Positions 1 through 8,339 are shown, counted from the first letter of the stretch. The stretch: DNA of 42,473 nucleotides from SAR202 cluster bacterium Io17-Chloro-G2 (GCA_002816875.1 MUCP01000044.1:1-42473); one strand, 5' to 3'. Notes: generated by a model not told the origin, from the sequence alone. A program made the numbers and translations.

Positions 1-413
1 AAAAGAACAAGTTGTACTTCAAGCGCTGCCGCCCGGTCATGGCCCGCTACCTAGGCTGCGGCATCTGCATGAAGACCTGCCCCATCCAGAAGTACGGACT
101 ACAGTCCGTCATGGAGCACTATGCCGAGACCGGCCAGGTGCTGGGTAAAGGCACCCACGACCTGGAAGGCTACGAAATAGAAGGCAAGGGCTACTTCGGC
201 CCCGGTGAGCTCCCCGTTTTCGACCGCGGCTTCTTCGACATGCCCCACGGCGACACCGAAGAGTGGGCGTTCGAGAACTTAAAGGAGAAGGCCAGAGCTG
301 CTGGCGGCGTCATCACCGATGACCTGCTGCAGGAGTTCCGAGACCAGGTGGCATTGGGCTTGTCCCAGAGCCGGGATAACCTGGAAATGATGGAAGAGGT
401 AGACTACATCTAA
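1..413 (+). CDS. C-terminal part of a 4Fe-4S cluster protein (truncated by window start)
   Basis: The reading frame is open from the first bases (phase starts at base 3), so only the last 136 or so codons of a longer gene are present. Visible is CGICMKTCP, a CX2CX3CP half of a ferredoxin-type 4Fe-4S motif, with another Cys (KRC) about 15 residues before it that may belong to the same or a second cluster. The tail after the cluster is about 110 residues, acidic, and ends EEVDYI. Such a late ferredoxin motif is known from reductive-dehalogenase-like and epoxyqueuosine-reductase-like proteins. The N-terminal catalytic part is outside the window, so the enzyme cannot be named. A very strong hairpin terminator follows 31 bases after the stop. 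Confidence 0.6.
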   Translation, partial: KNKLYFKRCRPVMARYLGCGICMKTCPIQKYGLQSVMEHYAETGQVLGKGTHDLEGYEIEGKGYFGPGELPVFDRGFFDMPHGDTEEWAFENLKEKARAAGGVITDDLLQEFRDQVALGLSQSRDNLEMMEEVDYI

Positions 414-444
414 GCAGCCTCCCGCGCCCATCAAGAATGGACCC

Positions 445-481
445 AAAGAAAGAGGCCCCGCTGAGCGGGGCCTCTTTCTTT
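445..481 (+). terminator. Strong intrinsic terminator, probably bidirectional
   Basis: A perfect 17-bp stem (AAAGAAAGAGGCCCCGC, 445-461) closes on a TGA loop (462-464) and its exact complement (465-481). The stem base is GC-rich at the loop side and A/T-rich at the outer side, so a T-rich tail is present on either strand. It ends the upstream iron-sulfur gene. It lies 3' of the reverse gene at 747-2015, so it may stop that transcript too. Confidence 0.85.
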
Positions 482-746
482 GGCCGGCTGTTTGTTTGAG
501 GACATTCGGTCAACCCCATTGGCCAGGTGCTCAGGGTGACCCTGAGCAAAGCGAAGGGTCTATGTTCGTTCGGTTATCCCATTCAAGGGCAATAGCCCCC
601 GATGCGGGATTTGAAGAGCCGCGAAGATTCGCCTTCTTGCCTCTCTGCTACCATTTGAGTGGATTTGGTCGCGCGGCGACGCCTCGGGCGCCAGTTGTTT
701 CCTTATTGTGCAAAAGCATGATGATGTAGAGGAAGACCTGGGATAA
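482..746. other. Intergenic stretch with a degenerate palindromic repeat remnant
   Basis: No gene is supported here. At 531-545 there is a small palindrome, TCAGGG-TGA-CCCTGA, followed by GCGAAGGGTC and GTTCGTTCGG. These words resemble the arms of repeats found at 10.7, 24.9 and 38.4 kb (CCTTCGACAAGCTCAGG, CGTTCG). It is best read as a decayed copy. The rest shows nothing recognisable. Confidence 0.45.
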
Positions 747-2015
747 TCACAAACCCATGTCTTCAACCTTCGGAACGCCATCGGCAGCCGGTTCCGTTTG
801 CCGCAAGTGGGCAGCCAGATTGGCGATCTCATCTTGGTAATCGGCCGAATCCGTTCCACCCTCCGCCAAGTTAAATACGATGTGGGCAGAGCTCAGGCTT
901 CGGGCCAAGCGGTTCCTGCTCTGGGAAATTGCGCTGTTGGGCGCCACCAGGAACAGGGTCCACTGGTCCCTGTCCTGCTGTAACTCCTGGGCCTGCGTTA
1001 TGTCGTTGCGGACGGTCTCGCTATCTATCCCCCGTTCGGTGAAGACCAACATCAGTTTATCGTAGGTGCGCACCCAGCGCTCCACCTCTTCCTGGTCAGA
1101 TGTGCTATGGCGCTCCACCAGGGCATTTCCCCTGGCGTCTTCGGGAAACAACCAACACCGGACTCCATGGCCACGCAAATCGTTTTGCAATTGCCTGGCA
1201 TAGTCAACGTCGCCGGCGGAACAGGAGATGAAGCAATCGCCAGATTCGGGCGCAACCCCTGCCAATGCTTCTTGAAAATCGCACACCGCAACCGCCACTC
1301 CGGCGTCCCTTAAAAAGCCCCGGGGAATCTGCCCGCCGGAGCGGCACAGGGTGTCGATCCCAACGGTGCTAGGAGCATCGTGCCTCATGTGGTCCAGCCC
1401 CAAAACCTCGCTCAGGTCGCAATTTTGAAACACCGTGTAACCTGCTATTCCGTTGGTGAAATCGGCGCCGGTCAAGACAGGGCTATTGAGGACCGACTCG
1501 TACAGATCGGCCCCATCGAACTTGGCGTTGGTCAGGTTCGCCCGCACCAGTGACGCTCCATTCAAATTGGCGCCGCTGAAATCGGCGCCGGTGAGGTTGG
1601 CGCCCACCAAATTAGCCCTGGAAAGGTTAACCCCATTGAGCTTGGTGCCGGTCAGATTGGCGTCGGAAAGCACCGCCCGGTCCATGTCAGCGTCGGTGAG
1701 GTCGGCCCCAGAAAGGTTGGCGCCGCGCAGGTTCGCCCCGTTGAGCAATGCCCTGGTCAAGTCCGCCTCTATCAAGTTGGCCCGGTACATGTGAGAGGGG
1801 TTCAGGTGGCAACCCGAAAGGTTGGCCCGGTGCAACATGGCGCCCATCAGGTCCGAGTCGCGCATATCCGCGCCGCGCAGATCCACCTGGGGCATGCGGG
1901 TATGGCTCATATAGGCGGCATTCAGGTCAAGAGTTTCCCCCGGGTTCTCTTCCCGCCAGCGAGCCACCGCATCGCGGCCCCTTTTCGCCAATTGGACGTG
2001 TTCCATGTTCGCCAT
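747..2015 (-). CDS. Pentapeptide-repeat protein with C-terminal TIR domain
   Basis: 422 residues. I start at ATG 2015 because GGGAG lies about 9 bases upstream; a TTG five codons earlier contains that GGGAG itself. Roughly residues 45-200 are A(D/N)LXX pentapeptide repeats forming a right-handed quadrilateral beta-helix. A linker with a CRSGGQIPRGFLRDAGV-like stretch follows, then a TIR domain (about 255-400) beginning DCFISCSAGD, with GVRCWLFPED and KLMLVFTERG. In NADase TIR domains a Trp and a catalytic Glu sit in a WVxxE segment. Here the equivalent reads TVRND, so Trp is Thr and Glu is Asp. NAD-cleaving activity is therefore doubtful and a protein-interaction role is possible. It is cytoplasmic (no signal peptide), monocistronic and divergent from argF. 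No known defence partner lies beside it. Confidence 0.85.
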   Translation of the reverse strand: MANMEHVQLAKRGRDAVARWREENPGETLDLNAAYMSHTRMPQVDLRGADMRDSDLMGAMLHRANLSGCHLNPSHMYRANLIEADLTRALLNGANLRGANLSGADLTDADMDRAVLSDANLTGTKLNGVNLSRANLVGANLTGADFSGANLNGASLVRANLTNAKFDGADLYESVLNSPVLTGADFTNGIAGYTVFQNCDLSEVLGLDHMRHDAPSTVGIDTLCRSGGQIPRGFLRDAGVAVAVCDFQEALAGVAPESGDCFISCSAGDVDYARQLQNDLRGHGVRCWLFPEDARGNALVERHSTSDQEEVERWVRTYDKLMLVFTERGIDSETVRNDITQAQELQQDRDQWTLFLVAPNSAISQSRNRLARSLSSAHIVFNLAEGGTDSADYQDEIANLAAHLRQTEPAADGVPKVEDMGL

Positions 2016-2139
2016 AATGGTCGCTCCCAAAATTTCAGCCTGTTGATTTGGGTGGTGGGCAGATAACGGTCACCGCCAGCCGAAACCTCACCATCGCCCG
2101 CGAAGATCCTCATCTGCCAGGGCGGAGCGCGGCAGGACG

Positions 2140-2148
2140 ATTTTAGCA
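2140..2148 (-). promoter_or_regulatory. Candidate extended -10 promoter of the pentapeptide/TIR gene
   Basis: Read on the reverse strand this is TGC-TAAAAT, an extended -10 element. It would start a transcript near 2133 with a leader of about 115 bases. No clear -35 is visible, which is common for extended -10 promoters. Confidence 0.4.
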
Positions 2149-2290
2149 TACCGAATGAACGGGGTGCGAACCTGGAGCCGAGGTTTGGATAGATTGGGAT
2201 ATCAACGGGGAATGGGCTGCGATACGCCGTCCGTTCCCGGCACGTTAACTTGACCGGCGCCTTAGCTTGAATGGAAGAATCGCTTGAGAT

Positions 2291-3268
2291 ATGATGCAAG
2301 CCTTCAAGAACCCTGTTGGATTGGTAAATATGGCCGAAAAACGAGACCTAGTCTCCATAGCCGACCTCACCGCCGCGGAGAATCGCCTGATCATCCAGCG
2401 GGCTCGAGAGATGAAGTCGGATTCCAGCCCAAGACCCCTGGCGGGAAAAAGCGTGGCACTCCTCTTCGAAAAACCTTCTCTACGCACGCGGGTCAGCTTT
2501 GACGTAGCCATACATGAGCTTGGTGGACATCCCATCTACCTTGGGCCGGAGGAAGTTGGGCTCGGCACTAGGGAAACGGCCTACGACGTTGCCAAGGTCC
2601 TCTCAGGCTACGTTGACTGCATCATCGCCAGGGTATATTCACATGACCAGTTGCAGGAACTTGCAGCCTACGCATCCGTGCCGGTGATCAACGCCCTGTC
2701 GGACCGGGAGCACCCGTGCCAGATAATGGCCGACATGGTCACAATCCAGGAACATAAAGGCGGTCTGGAAGGCCTAAAATTGAGCTTCATCGGCGACGGA
2801 AACAACGTAGCCCGCAGCCTATGCCTCGGTCTGCCCGCCCTGGGCGCCAGTTTCACCATCGCCACGCCAAGGAAATATGAGAGATACGACCTGGACGAAG
2901 AGTCGTTAAACCTATCCCGCCAGAGGGTAAAGCAGGAAGAATTCGACTCGGTAGACGTGGTGGCCGTGGAAGATCCGGTGGAAGCCGTCCACCAGGCAGA
3001 CGTGGTCTACACCGACACTTGGATCAGCATGGGAGAGGAGTCAGAAGCCGAAACCAGGAGGCGGCACTTCCTCGGTTACACGGTGAATCCCGCGCTCATG
3101 GCCAAAGCAAATCCCGGAGCTCTTTTCATGCATGATATGCCGGTCCACTACGGCGAGGAAGTGGAAGAGGGCATGCTGGACCACCCTCAATCGGTGGCCT
3201 ACGACCAGGCCCACAACCGTCTTCACGCCCAAAAAGCCATATTGGAATTTTTGCTTGCGGGGAATTGA
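2291..3268 (+). CDS. argF: Ornithine carbamoyltransferase
   Basis: 325 residues, the usual family length. The enzyme makes citrulline from ornithine and carbamoyl phosphate in arginine synthesis. The carbamoyl-phosphate site is SLRTRVSFD (canonical STRTR), followed by HPCQIMADM and the ornithine-loop motif DTWISMGEE. The C-terminal HCLPxHRGxEV motif reads HDMPVHYGEEV, so the ornithine-contacting Cys is Asp and the Arg is Tyr. The overall fit, with NRLHAQKAIL at the end, still points to OTC, but another carbamoyltransferase of the same fold cannot be excluded. There are two adjacent ATGs (2291, 2294). A third at 2330 (MAEKRDL) is closer to the usual family start. It is followed at once by der; the two frames may be co-transcribed. 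Confidence 0.85.
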   Translation: MMQAFKNPVGLVNMAEKRDLVSIADLTAAENRLIIQRAREMKSDSSPRPLAGKSVALLFEKPSLRTRVSFDVAIHELGGHPIYLGPEEVGLGTRETAYDVAKVLSGYVDCIIARVYSHDQLQELAAYASVPVINALSDREHPCQIMADMVTIQEHKGGLEGLKLSFIGDGNNVARSLCLGLPALGASFTIATPRKYERYDLDEESLNLSRQRVKQEEFDSVDVVAVEDPVEAVHQADVVYTDTWISMGEESEAETRRRHFLGYTVNPALMAKANPGALFMHDMPVHYGEEVEEGMLDHPQSVAYDQAHNRLHAQKAILEFLLAGN

Positions 3269-3324
3269 CGCCGGTCCATCGGTCCTTCAGTTGGCAACCA
3301 ATAAATTTCCCCGGTCATATTGAG

Positions 3325-4830
3325 ATGGTTGAGCCGCGAGAAACCCAGGGTCCTTCCTCCGTCAGAGCCGAAGACCACGGCGCCGAGGCCGAAGACCACG
3401 GCGCCAGGTCCGGATTGCAGCCGGAGCAGGTTACACCCCAATTCAGCGATCCACAGGCGCACGATCTACAGGCCCACGATCCAATAGTAGCCATCGTTGG
3501 AAGGCCCAACGTGGGCAAGTCTTCCTTATTCAACCGCATCATGGGGCGCCGCCAGGCCATCGTGTCCGAGATTGCCGGGACCACCCGGGATAGGCTGGTC
3601 GCCGAAGCCGATTGGGAGGACCACCGGTTCATCTTGGTGGACACGGGAGGATTGGAGCCGAACCCCGAGGGGCAGATCAGGGAGAAGGTCCAAGAGCAGG
3701 CAGACATGGCTATGGGAGACGCCGATATCATCGTCTTCGTGGCCGATGTCGACGAAGGGGTCACCCCCATAGACCATCTGCTGGCAGACCGGCTGCGGAG
3801 GACCGACAAGCCGGTGGTGCTGGCGGTGAACAAAGTGGACAACGACACCAGGGAACTGGCGGGGTCCGAGTTCTATCAACTGGGCATTGCCGATCCCATA
3901 TTCATCAGCGCCTACCACAACTTCGGCATCCACGACTTGATGGAGGAAGTGGTCAGCCACTTTCCCTCAGCCCCCCAAGGGCCCGTCGCTAGTCTGATAC
4001 GGTCCGATGGCCCAAGCCTTTCGCATCCCTCGCAGATAAAGCTTTCCATCGTCGGACGGACCAACGTGGGCAAGTCCCTGCTGGTCAACACCATCTTAGG
4101 TCAGGATAGGTCCATAGTGAGCGAGGTGGCGGGCACCACCAGGGACGCAATAGACACCTTCTTCACCTACGAAGGTAATGACATGGCGCTGATCGACACG
4201 GCCGGCATCCGGCGGCCGGGGAAGGTGCAACGGGGGATAGAACAATACAGCGTGATTCGGGCGGTGACCGCGGTCAACCGGTCGGACATCGCGCTTCTGG
4301 TCACCGACGCGTCGGAATTGGCCGCCGCCCAGGACTCCCACATAGCCGGACTTGCGTGGGAACTGTGCCGTGGTTTGATAGTGGTGGTGAATAAGTGGGA
4401 CCTGGACCCCGACGGGAGCCGCCGGGCAATGGAACGCGCGGCGAACCGGGTACGGCAACGGTTCCACTTCATGACCTACGTGCCAATATTCTTCACCTCT
4501 GCCCTGCACCGCCGGGGCATCACCGAGTTGATGAGGGGAGTCGTAAGGCTTTCCCAAGAAAGGCTTCGGCGCGTGCCCCAAAGGGAGTTGCAATACGCCC
4601 TGGCATCGGCGCTGGCGGACCATATGCCGGCAACGGTCAAGGGGAGCCGGGGCAGGCGGGTCCGGTTCAACCGGGTGGAGCAAGTTGGCGTGAATCCGCC
4701 AACCTTCCAATTCATCGTGGATAATCCAAACCTGGTACACTTCTCTTATCAAAGGTTCTTGGAAAACAGGCTACGCTCAAAATTCGGGTTCGATCATACC
4801 CATTTGAAGTTGGTGTTCACATCAAAGTAA
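3325..4830 (+). CDS. der: Ribosome-assembly GTPase Der (EngA)
   Basis: 501 residues from ATG 3325 (a TTG at 3265 is in frame but unlikely). Two tandem GTPase domains are clear: GRPNVGKS near residue 59 with DTGG and NKVD, and GRTNVGKS near 244 with DTAG and NKWD. The C-terminal KH-like domain ends in FGFDHTHLKLVF. Der binds the 50S precursor and is needed for large-subunit maturation. Odd point: about 50 residues precede the first G domain, against 5-10 in most Der proteins. This extension is low-complexity, with a repeated AEDHGA coded by an 18-base duplication (about 3367-3408) and a QAHD duplication. An internal TTG at about 3412 could shorten it. It is followed by plsY and gpsA on the same strand. 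Confidence 0.93.
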   Translation: MVEPRETQGPSSVRAEDHGAEAEDHGARSGLQPEQVTPQFSDPQAHDLQAHDPIVAIVGRPNVGKSSLFNRIMGRRQAIVSEIAGTTRDRLVAEADWEDHRFILVDTGGLEPNPEGQIREKVQEQADMAMGDADIIVFVADVDEGVTPIDHLLADRLRRTDKPVVLAVNKVDNDTRELAGSEFYQLGIADPIFISAYHNFGIHDLMEEVVSHFPSAPQGPVASLIRSDGPSLSHPSQIKLSIVGRTNVGKSLLVNTILGQDRSIVSEVAGTTRDAIDTFFTYEGNDMALIDTAGIRRPGKVQRGIEQYSVIRAVTAVNRSDIALLVTDASELAAAQDSHIAGLAWELCRGLIVVVNKWDLDPDGSRRAMERAANRVRQRFHFMTYVPIFFTSALHRRGITELMRGVVRLSQERLRRVPQRELQYALASALADHMPATVKGSRGRRVRFNRVEQVGVNPPTFQFIVDNPNLVHFSYQRFLENRLRSKFGFDHTHLKLVFTSK

Positions 4831-4856
4831 ACGCTCCTACATTACTGAGCGGAGCA

Positions 4857-5561
4857 TTGCCGATCGGGGCACTGGTGGCGGTATTGCCGTTATTGGCCGC
4901 CGCCGTGGCGGGGGCATTCCTTTTCCTGGGAGACTTGCCCAGGCCTATTCAGTATGCCGTGGTGGCCGCACTTTCATACTTACTGGGCTCGGTTCCTTGG
5001 GGATATATGCTACTGCGGCTTCAAACCGGCGAGGACGTGCGGGATTACGGCAGCGGCCGTACCGGCATGACCAACGTCTTGCGCACCGGCGGAGGCAAGA
5101 TCGCAGTCACCACCATGGCCTTGGACGTGGCCAAAGCGGTGCTGGCGGTTTTATTGGCCAGATCGGTCATAGGCTCCACTGAAGCCGACGTGGCGGCGGG
5201 GCTTCTGGTGCTGGTGGGTCACAATTGGCCCGTGTTCCTCCAATTTCGGGGAGGGAGGGGCATCCTCACCGGGCTGGGCGGGATTCTGATCATGGCGCCG
5301 GTCGCCGCGGCCATCGCCACCGTTACTTTCCTGATAATAACTTTCGTCAGCCGTTACGTATCCTTGGGCTCGGTGATAGGCGTGACCATCGGCTGCCTCT
5401 CCTTGGTGGCCCTGACGCTGGTGGGGATGTATTCCAGCGTGTACGCCCTGTACGCTTTCATCGGCGGCGCAATCATCATCTGGCAGCACCGGGACAACAT
5501 CCAGCGGATTCGTCAGGGCAACGAAAGAAGGTTGGGCCACCCGGCCCAGAAAGTGGGATAG
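4857..5561 (+). CDS. plsY: Acyl-phosphate:glycerol-3-phosphate acyltransferase PlsY
   Basis: About 234 residues and a polytopic membrane protein. PlsY transfers the acyl group from acyl-phosphate to sn-glycerol-3-phosphate, the first step of phospholipid synthesis. Family signatures are SYLLGSVPWGYMLLR, GSGRTGMTNVLRTGG (canonical GSGNPGATN) and GHNWPVFLQFRGGRGILTG (canonical GHxFPvFlkFkGGKGvAT). The C-terminal IIIWQHRDNIQRIRQGNE fits the family. The start is uncertain. TTG 4857 has GGAG only two bases upstream, whereas GTG at 4878 has a GGGG five bases before it. An extra hydrophobic segment (about 5-25) precedes the usual first helix. It sits 26 bases after der and before gpsA, whose product is its co-substrate. 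Confidence 0.9.
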   Translation: MPIGALVAVLPLLAAAVAGAFLFLGDLPRPIQYAVVAALSYLLGSVPWGYMLLRLQTGEDVRDYGSGRTGMTNVLRTGGGKIAVTTMALDVAKAVLAVLLARSVIGSTEADVAAGLLVLVGHNWPVFLQFRGGRGILTGLGGILIMAPVAAAIATVTFLIITFVSRYVSLGSVIGVTIGCLSLVALTLVGMYSSVYALYAFIGGAIIIWQHRDNIQRIRQGNERRLGHPAQKVG

Positions 5562-5696
5562 CCGGATACCCGGTGGTGGACGTCTTTGATCCCAGGCAGA
5601 TTCTATGAATCCTTGCTCCACGGCCAGACCGATATTTCGCGTAGATAACCAGTTCTCCCCGGAGAGGTCCTGAATCCGCCGGCGTTAAAATCCAAC

Positions 5697-6689
5697 GTGG
5701 CCATCGTCGGCGCCACCACCTGGGGGACCACCCTGGCGGTGATCTTGGCGGCCAGAGACCGCCCGGTGACCCTGTTGGCCCGCACCGAGACCGAAGCCCA
5801 AGAGCTAAATGCCCAACGGCAGCACGCCCGGTTCCTTCCGGGGGTACCCTTCCCCGAATCCCTCACGGTAAGCAGCGACTCAGACCAGGGCGTTTCCACG
5901 GCCGACCTGATCATCCTGGCCGTCCCGTCGGAACACCTGCGGTCTAACCTCGGTCTCGTGAGCCACGCGATCTCTTCCGGCGCCACAATTTTGAGTGTGG
6001 CCAAAGGCCTGGAGTTGCCCCAGGGCAAACGCATGAGCCAGGTCATGCATGAGGTGTTGCCCGGCCATCTCCATCCCGGCATTTGCGTGCTGTCGGGGCC
6101 AAACCTGGCCAAAGAAATCATACGGGGCAAGCTTTCATCGACAGTGGTGGCCGGGCAAGACCCGGATCATTGCCGGGTGGCCCAGGACATACTCATGTCC
6201 AACACCTTCCGCGTGTATACCAGCGACGACGTGATCGGTGTGGAACTGGGCGGCGCACTGAAAAACATCATAGCCTTGGGCGCGGGCATTGCCGACGGCT
6301 TGGACGCCGGCGACAACGCCAAGGCAGCATTCATCACCCGGGGACTGGCCGAGATCACCCGGTTGGGGGTAGCCGCCGGAGCCAAACCGCTGACCTTCGC
6401 CGGCCTGGCAGGGCTGGGCGATCTGGTGGCCACCTGCGCCAGCCGGCTCAGCCGGAACCATAGCGTGGGACGGCAACTGGCCCAAGGCCTCAGCTGGCCT
6501 GAGATACGCCGCACCATGGACAACGTTGCGGAAGGCGTGAACACGACCAATGCCGCCCTGACCATGGCAAGATCTCTAGACGTGGAAATGCCCATCGCCC
6601 AGACCACCTACCAGGTGCTCTTCGAGGGGCTGTCCCCCCAAGACGCCGTGGCCCAACTGATGGAACGGCCTCCCAGGTCCGAGTGGTAG
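5697..6689 (+). CDS. gpsA: NAD(P)-dependent glycerol-3-phosphate dehydrogenase
   Basis: 330 residues. It reduces dihydroxyacetone phosphate to sn-glycerol-3-phosphate, the acceptor used by PlsY next door. Motifs are LSGPNLAKEI, then GVELGGALKNIIALGAGI with the catalytic Lys, DNAKAAFITRGLAEITRLG, and FAGLAGLGDLVATC. The Rossmann loop reads GATTWG instead of GxGxxG. I recall this variant from Dehalococcoidia GpsA, so it is probably a lineage trait. GTG 5697 puts the initiator almost on the first beta strand; the only other candidate is a CTG at 5670, since an in-frame stop lies at 5646. It converges with the DUF488 gene, leaving only 23 bases between the stops. Confidence 0.93.
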   Translation: MAIVGATTWGTTLAVILAARDRPVTLLARTETEAQELNAQRQHARFLPGVPFPESLTVSSDSDQGVSTADLIILAVPSEHLRSNLGLVSHAISSGATILSVAKGLELPQGKRMSQVMHEVLPGHLHPGICVLSGPNLAKEIIRGKLSSTVVAGQDPDHCRVAQDILMSNTFRVYTSDDVIGVELGGALKNIIALGAGIADGLDAGDNAKAAFITRGLAEITRLGVAAGAKPLTFAGLAGLGDLVATCASRLSRNHSVGRQLAQGLSWPEIRRTMDNVAEGVNTTNAALTMARSLDVEMPIAQTTYQVLFEGLSPQDAVAQLMERPPRSEW

Positions 6690-6712
6690 AGGCATCCCGC
6701 CGGGCGGCAGAA

Positions 6713-7084
6713 TTACCTCAACTCTCCCGCCTCCAACGATGGGACCGTTTCCAATAACCACTGGGCGAGGATCATGCGGTGGCAAGGCTGTTCCGCCCTC
6801 TCAAAGCAGAGCAGGGTGAAATCCCCTTGGGACGGCACCCCATCCAGCCACGCCTGAAACTCCGGTAGCTTCTCACGGCTCGAGGCTAACTCCACGCGGT
6901 ACTCTATTTCTAATCCGGCAAAATCCAGCGCCCCGGACTGGTACGTTTGGAGCAGACCCCGCGAAGGATACAGAAATGGTAAAGTCTCCCACAAAGTTTT
7001 CCGGCCGCGGGGATGTCCGCGGGAAACCCGGTACGCCTGACCTAGCCAGTCTTCCGGCACGTAATAGCTGGCGGTGTAAAGCAT
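6713..7084 (-). CDS. DUF488-family protein
   Basis: 123 residues from ATG 7084, chosen because GGAG lies six bases upstream (a TTG at 7096 overlaps it). It begins MLYTASYY, like the subset of DUF488 proteins starting with a YTSYY-type strand. It ends with LLCFERAEQPCHRMILAQWL, the family's hallmark C-E-x(n)-CHR-x(3)-A-x-WL motif. The molecular function of DUF488 is not established. It is the last gene of a reverse group behind the flippase-like gene (72 bases between). Confidence 0.75.
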   Translation of the reverse strand: MLYTASYYVPEDWLGQAYRVSRGHPRGRKTLWETLPFLYPSRGLLQTYQSGALDFAGLEIEYRVELASSREKLPEFQAWLDGVPSQGDFTLLCFERAEQPCHRMILAQWLLETVPSLEAGELR

Positions 7085-7156
7085 CACACGCTCCAAATCC
7101 GGTGGTTTGCCGGTTCCAATACCGTCCCAGCGGCAACGGCATCGGTCACTGAGTTT

Positions 7157-8245
7157 TCATAGGTTATCGTTCGGAAGCGGACCCGGCGCCGTGGTTGCCC
7201 CCTTGGCCGGATTGACCACCAGGCGCACCAAAAACAGGGCCGCGCCCAGCAAGATAACGCTCACGTAACTGATAGCCCGGTCCACCACTACCACGGCGGC
7301 GGCAGCGTCTAAGGAGAGACCGGACAGCCGCACCACCAACCCAACGACCCCTGACTCCACCACGCCCACTCCACCTGGAGTGGGCGCCAGGGTGAGCAAC
7401 GAGCTGGCCAGCGCCACAAAGGTCACCATGGGTAAACTCAGGTCCACCCCCAGAGCCGTTCCAACCAGGTATAGGCGAAAGACCTCGGCCAGCCACCCCA
7501 GCAGGCCCAAAAACGTCAATAACGGCACTCTCTGAAAGCTGCCCAGAGTGCCATCCCGAAACCTGCGGTAACGGACGGCCAACCAATCGGGAAGGACCCG
7601 GTCCGCCAGAGACTTGGCCCAAACCAGCGCCAATAAAGCAGACCCCAGAATCGCAACCAGCGCGACTCCCATGGCCGCCACAACCCACGAGGCGTTATCT
7701 CCGCCCACCAGAAATGGTGTGACCGCCAGCAACAACGCCGCCACCAGCACGGCATCCAAGATCCGCTCGGCTAGAAGGGTGCCAATCGTCCGGGAGAAAG
7801 ACGCGGCTTGCTCCACCCGGTATAGGTACGCCCGGTAGACATCCCCCAGGCGGAACCAGCCCACAGAGTTGACGAACCAGCCCAGCAGCACCAACTGGCT
7901 GCAATAGACGATTGAAGGCACGGGGGGCGAAGGCACGGGAGGCGACGGCACCGGCGACCCCGTTGCATCCGTGGCCTGGTCTTGCCCGCTGACATTTCGC
8001 AGCAGCCTCTGCCACCTGGCGCCACGGAAAGGAAAAGTGGTGTAGTGCACCAGGAAAGCCGCCGCCACCAGCCACGGATCGCTGCCACGGATGTGAGACC
8101 AGGTGGCGCGAAAGTCCAGATCGAACCGGGTGACCAGAAATATCAGAAACGCGGCGGCAAGGGCCAGGGAAACCAAGGTGGGTAACGAGAGGATCCTCCG
8201 CCGGATGGACAGCGGCCCGTCAGGTTCCTGCCCGGTGCGGAACAT
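7157..8245 (-). CDS. Lysylphosphatidylglycerol-synthase TM-domain (flippase-like) membrane protein
   Basis: 362 residues with about eight hydrophobic segments, starting LVSLALAAAFLIFLVTRF, and the family words FRGARWQRLL, LGWFVNSVGWFRLGDVYRAYL and TPGGVGVVESG. This is the UPF0104/LPG_synthase_TM fold found in MprF flippase halves and in lipid-carrier-linked membrane proteins; no synthetase domain is attached. Between helices 2 and 3 there is an inserted proline-rich repeat (PVPSPPVPSPPVPS), coded by near-identical 15-base units at about 7915-7952. No Shine-Dalgarno is visible. Instead an inverted repeat abuts the ATG. Confidence 0.8.
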   Translation of the reverse strand: MFRTGQEPDGPLSIRRRILSLPTLVSLALAAAFLIFLVTRFDLDFRATWSHIRGSDPWLVAAAFLVHYTTFPFRGARWQRLLRNVSGQDQATDATGSPVPSPPVPSPPVPSIVYCSQLVLLGWFVNSVGWFRLGDVYRAYLYRVEQAASFSRTIGTLLAERILDAVLVAALLLAVTPFLVGGDNASWVVAAMGVALVAILGSALLALVWAKSLADRVLPDWLAVRYRRFRDGTLGSFQRVPLLTFLGLLGWLAEVFRLYLVGTALGVDLSLPMVTFVALASSLLTLAPTPGGVGVVESGVVGLVVRLSGLSLDAAAAVVVVDRAISYVSVILLGAALFLVRLVVNPAKGATTAPGPLPNDNL

Positions 8246-8279
8246 TATCTGTTAGGTGGGCCCCACGTTCCAACAGATA
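8246..8279 (-). promoter_or_regulatory. Inverted repeat directly against the start codon of the flippase-like gene
   Basis: TATCTGTT (8246-8253) and AACAGATA (8272-8279) are perfect 8-base inverted repeats enclosing the self-complementary GTGGGGCCCAC-type core. On the coding strand the hairpin ends at the base before ATG. A second 14-base palindrome, CCGGCCTAGGCCGG, begins right beside it (8280-8293). This could control translation or bind a regulator; the function is only inferred. Confidence 0.35.
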
Positions 8280-8339
8280 CCGGCCTAGGCCGGAAGGACA
8301 TGGGCAGCTCGGCTCCCATCGATAGGGCAGGTCCCATTG

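Noticed and set aside
1-413. Naming the first gene a reductive dehalogenase
   Set aside because: Only a ferredoxin-type tail is visible; the corrinoid domain and Tat signal that would define it lie outside the window.
747-2015. TIR-based anti-phage system
   Set aside because: There is no Thoeris, CBASS, Pycsar or argonaute partner nearby and the catalytic Glu is replaced; only a stand-alone TIR protein is supported.
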